Below, piece by piece: positions 62,201-64,000 of a DNA stretch of 64,000 nucleotides (the stretch's first letter is position 1; every line of letters begins with the position of its first letter). The position numbers were made by a program, and so were the translations under genes. The notes beneath the pieces are model-generated. The model saw only the letters and a list, made by a program, of their open reading frames with translations, was not told where the DNA came from and made no database searches. This stretch comes from Rapidithrix thailandica (GTDB lineage: Bacteria > Bacteroidota > Bacteroidia > Cytophagales > Flammeovirgaceae): NCBI RefSeq assembly GCF_039710355.1, contig NZ_JBDKWZ010000005.1, forward strand, positions 310,001 through 374,000, in the 5' to 3' direction.

Positions 62201-62765
62201 ATTCCGGAACGTGCTCAACGGTATTACGGCTGCAGCCGAAGAGCAAGCTGATTATGCCGCGCGTCATCTGGCAGGGGATCTGGCCAATTTGTATAAGGGC
62301 TCTTTATTTATGAATATCCTCAAATTTTCAAACCTGGATCTTTGCTCTTTGGGAATGGTGGAAATTCCCGAAAAGGGAGAAGGGTACGAAGAGGTGGTTT
62401 TTATGGACAGGAGTCAGCGATACTATAAGAAATGCATCGTGTACCAAGATCGTCTGGTAGGGGCCATACTGATGGGCGATAAAAGTGAATTTGCCGAATT
62501 TAAAGACCTGATCGAGTCGGGCATGGAGCTTTCGGAAAAACGCTTGAAACTCTTGCGTTCCGAAGGCAAAACACAAGCGGTACTCGGTACATTGGTCTGT
62601 TCGTGTAATAATGTAGGAGAAGGGAACCTCCGGCAGGAAATTGAAAAGGGATGTAATGACTTCCGGCAATTGTGCAAGCTGACAGGAGCCGGTACCGGAT
62701 GCGGAAGTTGTAAGCCTGAAGTAAAGGCGGTTCTGGAAAGTTGCCAACAGGCAATGTTTACTTAA
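59247..62765 (+). CDS. Assimilatory nitrate reductase, Mo-bisPGD/FAD/BFD fusion
   Basis: The 1172-residue protein fuses the two subunits of classical assimilatory nitrate reductase. Residues 1-700 are the Mo-bisPGD catalytic part with 4Fe-4S ligands Cys15, Cys18, Cys22 and Cys50 (CSYCGVGCGI and GVLCSKGR), then NTNSRLCMSSAVAGYKKALG, and a dinucleotide-binding end (GRIRDQWHTMTRTGKVSRLN). From 710 (KVIVVGAGAAAYRFI) it is an FAD/NAD(P)H oxidoreductase like NasB (KVLVVGGGLLGLELAASLRE). A BFD-type 2Fe-2S domain ends the chain (CSCNNVGEGN and TGAGTGCGSCKPEV). It reduces nitrate to nitrite with NAD(P)H in the cytoplasm. It lies between the transporter and the half-reductase gene. Confidence 0.93.
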   Translation: MHTRANTVTPYKTTCSYCGVGCGIIVRKDSKGRLQVEGDPEHPVNRGVLCSKGRNLHYVVEDKSDRLLYPEMRWNRHMPLQRVSWEQALERTAAVFKALMKKYGPDSVGFYVSGQCLTEEYYLVNKLTKGFLGTNNIDTNSRLCMSSAVAGYKKALGDDIVPGSYDDIEKAGCFLIAGANPAWCHPILFRRIEQHKEQNPEVKLIVVDPRKTQTCALADIHLQIRPGTDIILYHAMARYLIEQDWVDWKFIARHTEGFESLKQVAFERDLDEAARRCEVPVEQIKEAARYIGEANGFLSMWAMGVNQSVVGVNKNLALLNLSLITGQIGKPGAGPFSLTGQPNAMGGREVGGMASLLAAHLNPANPEHRQKVADFWGVKSLSTTSGLTATEMFEALAEGKMKAIWIICTNPMVSLPNSNLVEKALQKARFVVVQDISKKADTLAYADVVLPAAGWGEKEGTMTNSERRISYLSKFTEAPGEARPDVEILWDFARKMDFEGFDYQSPAEVFNEHCRLTQGTKIDISGLGYERLQRERSIQWPVPDKKHPGTPRLFTDHRFYTGNERARIFGVPSENASETTTPDFPLVLITGRIRDQWHTMTRTGKVSRLNQHISQPFVEIHPEDAHERGLKNGQVVEVYNSRGRVRVTVKITGTIKRGVVFLPMHWGKVLNKSFARANNLTSNRVDPVSKEPDFKYSTVQVLPYQKPKEKVIVVGAGAAAYRFIHSYRELNTRDEIHVFSKEPYPFYNRVLLPEYVNEHLVWEKLLKFKKGEFEKLNVHLHKGVSIEAINRQQKTVTDAKGSIHVYDKLIIATGSRAFVPKDVPLHLPGILTMRSRADADALKQCLEPGGKVLVVGGGLLGLELAASLREIAIDVTLVQLASRLMERQLDVIASDLLREVVDEMGVDIFFNDQVQTIFPKNTSGFVVRLKSGKTIPCDAVVYAIGTRPNIELAKEAGLKCQRGVVVNAYLQSSDPDIYAMGEIAEFRNVLNGITAAAEEQADYAARHLAGDLANLYKGSLFMNILKFSNLDLCSLGMVEIPEKGEGYEEVVFMDRSQRYYKKCIVYQDRLVGAILMGDKSEFAEFKDLIESGMELSEKRLKLLRSEGKTQAVLGTLVCSCNNVGEGNLRQEIEKGCNDFRQLCKLTGAGTGCGSCKPEVKAVLESCQQAMFT

Positions 62766-62807
62766 CAATGAAGCTCTTTTACCTTATATTCTAAAAAAAC
62801 AAATCCA

Positions 62808-64000
62808 ATGAAAAAGCAACTTGTACGGGTATTTGTGAAAGGAGGTGCTTTGTCTCCGGCCGATTTAATGAAGGTGCTTACCACTGCGGAAGAGAATTTT
62901 GGCTGTGAGTATGTGCATTTTGGCTCCCGGCAAGATATGATTTTTCCGGTAACGGAATACAAAAAAGAGCTGCTGGATGAAACGTTTCAATCCATTCAGA
63001 CGGCTTACGAATATGAACTACAAGGGGAAGAAACCTATCAAAACATCGTTTCATCGATGATGACGGTAGACATGCTTCCCAATACCTATTGGATGCATAC
63101 TGATACGTATTATTATATCCTTGAGGCGTTTGATTACTTGCCAAAATTGAAAATTAATATATGTGATCCCCAACAAAGTCTGGTGCCCTTGTTTACCGGT
63201 CAATTGAATTTTGTTGCCAGCGAATATGACAATTATTGGTATCTCTATCTGGGTTTCCCGGAATACGGTCAAAAGCTACAGGTATGGCCGGAGTTGGTAT
63301 TCAGTTTTGATATTGCCAAGTTAGCCAAAGCTTTGGAAGAGTTATATTTTACGCATTTGGGCTTGCCTGTGGAAGAGCTTTATGCCATTTTAAAAGAAGT
63401 AGCACCGGTAAACGGGAAAAAAACAGAGGAGGATTTACAAATACCCGATGGTCGCTTTCCTTATTATGAAGGCATGAATAAGATGGCCGGAGACAAATAC
63501 TGGTTGGGTTTGTATTGGCGGAATAACCGTTTTACAATTTCCTTTTTGAAGGATGTCTGTACCCTTTGTGATTTGACACAACTCAGTAAATTTTACATCA
63601 CTCCCTGGAAGTCATTCATTGTAAAAGGAATAATGGGGAAGGATTGTTTTCAATGGGAAAAACTTTGTGGAGTGAATGGCATCAATATGCGGCATTCTTC
63701 CCTGGAACTTAATTGGCACCTGCCTTTGATGGATGAGGATGCTTTGCAGCTGAAACGCTATCTGGTCAAAACTTTTGACCAGAATGATATCAGCACCTTG
63801 GGGCTTTCTTTTACCATTAAAACCCGCCCGTTGGTAGTGTTTACTTCGGTGATCATTGAAAAGAATCCTCCGAGTCAATATGCATCAGCGTACGAATTGT
63901 TGCCCTCTTACACCATATCGTATGCAAAGGATTTTAATCCGAACCAACGGGAAGTGAACGTATTTGCAAGTAGTGTAGTGAAAGAAGATTTGCCTCCTTT
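62808..64000 (+). CDS. Nitrite/sulfite-reductase-like half-domain protein, 3' end outside window
   Basis: The frame is open to the right edge (397 codons visible). The N-terminus QLVRVFVKGGALSPADLMKV, then EYVHFGSRQDMIFPV, resembles the ferredoxin-like half domain of sulfite and nitrite reductases. A second copy is hinted near KFYITPWKSFIVKGIMGKD, the TPWK stretch typical of that fold. The siroheme/cluster cysteine pairs are not seen so far. Related Bacteroidota proteins beside nitrate reductase genes may end in a rubredoxin domain, which would be beyond the window. It follows the nitrate reductase by 42 bases, in the same operon. An electron-transfer or assembly role in nitrate assimilation is inference. 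Confidence 0.7.
   Translation, partial: MKKQLVRVFVKGGALSPADLMKVLTTAEENFGCEYVHFGSRQDMIFPVTEYKKELLDETFQSIQTAYEYELQGEETYQNIVSSMMTVDMLPNTYWMHTDTYYYILEAFDYLPKLKINICDPQQSLVPLFTGQLNFVASEYDNYWYLYLGFPEYGQKLQVWPELVFSFDIAKLAKALEELYFTHLGLPVEELYAILKEVAPVNGKKTEEDLQIPDGRFPYYEGMNKMAGDKYWLGLYWRNNRFTISFLKDVCTLCDLTQLSKFYITPWKSFIVKGIMGKDCFQWEKLCGVNGINMRHSSLELNWHLPLMDEDALQLKRYLVKTFDQNDISTLGLSFTIKTRPLVVFTSVIIEKNPPSQYASAYELLPSYTISYAKDFNPNQREVNVFASSVVKEDLPP

Noticed and set aside
1..64000. tRNA, rRNA, CRISPR arrays, intact insertion sequences
   Set aside because: None were seen on reading; no cloverleaf-like or regularly spaced repeat pattern and no transposase-like product was found.

Overview
The window looks like chromosomal DNA of a Bacteroidota bacterium, probably of the Cytophagales type. 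The signs are a GldA-type gliding ABC ATPase, two DUF6089-like outer-membrane proteins, a sulfite/nitrite reductase fused to a HEPN domain, a UMF1/Atg22 transporter, TTG-N19/20-TAnnTTTG promoters, few Shine-Dalgarno sites and several non-ATG starts. This placement rests on family knowledge; no search was run. No rRNA, tRNA, CRISPR array or intact insertion sequence was seen.

Layout. 1-4680: 3' part of a giant nSTAND1-TM-WD40-TPR protein. 4845-7441: membrane-anchored DnaQ-like exonuclease overlapping a cNMP/CBS/DUF294 protein. 7589-11105 (minus): envelope genes (two GT2 glycosyltransferases, DUF4199, HAD phosphatase). 11411-12481: LDH2-family dehydrogenase. 13278-13814: isolated AP2 plus degenerate HNH protein. 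14312-18666: hydrolase, CBS protein, NAD kinase, two outer-membrane proteins. 18916-28947: mixed core genes (fabH, gldA, SIMPL, YheT, DUF92, rof, class III aminotransferase) and a ParDE toxin-antitoxin pair. 29300-33893: sulfate assimilation and siroheme operon behind a Cys-rich leader peptide and a terminator. 34228-42306: DoxDA, porin, UMF1 transporter, isochorismate synthase, thrB-proB. 42638-47371 (minus): transglutaminase-like protein followed by three tandem secreted paralogues, laid out like an effector with immunity genes. 47775-54020: rplS, lpxH, pyrG, yidC, hisIE. 54359 to the right edge: assimilatory nitrate/nitrite reduction.

How the genes work together. CobA (31771-32574) and the Met8-like protein (32588-33160) would make siroheme for both the sulfite reductase homologue and NirB. 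CysH supplies sulfite. NarK, the fused nitrate reductase, NirB and NirD take nitrate to ammonium. The cys leader (29368-29454) would let cysteine-tRNA charging control the sulfur operon.

The two most interesting loci are this candidate cysteine attenuator and the effector/immunity-like cluster at 42638-47371. In that cluster the paralogues differ mainly in one central block and carry mosaic gene-conversion tracts.
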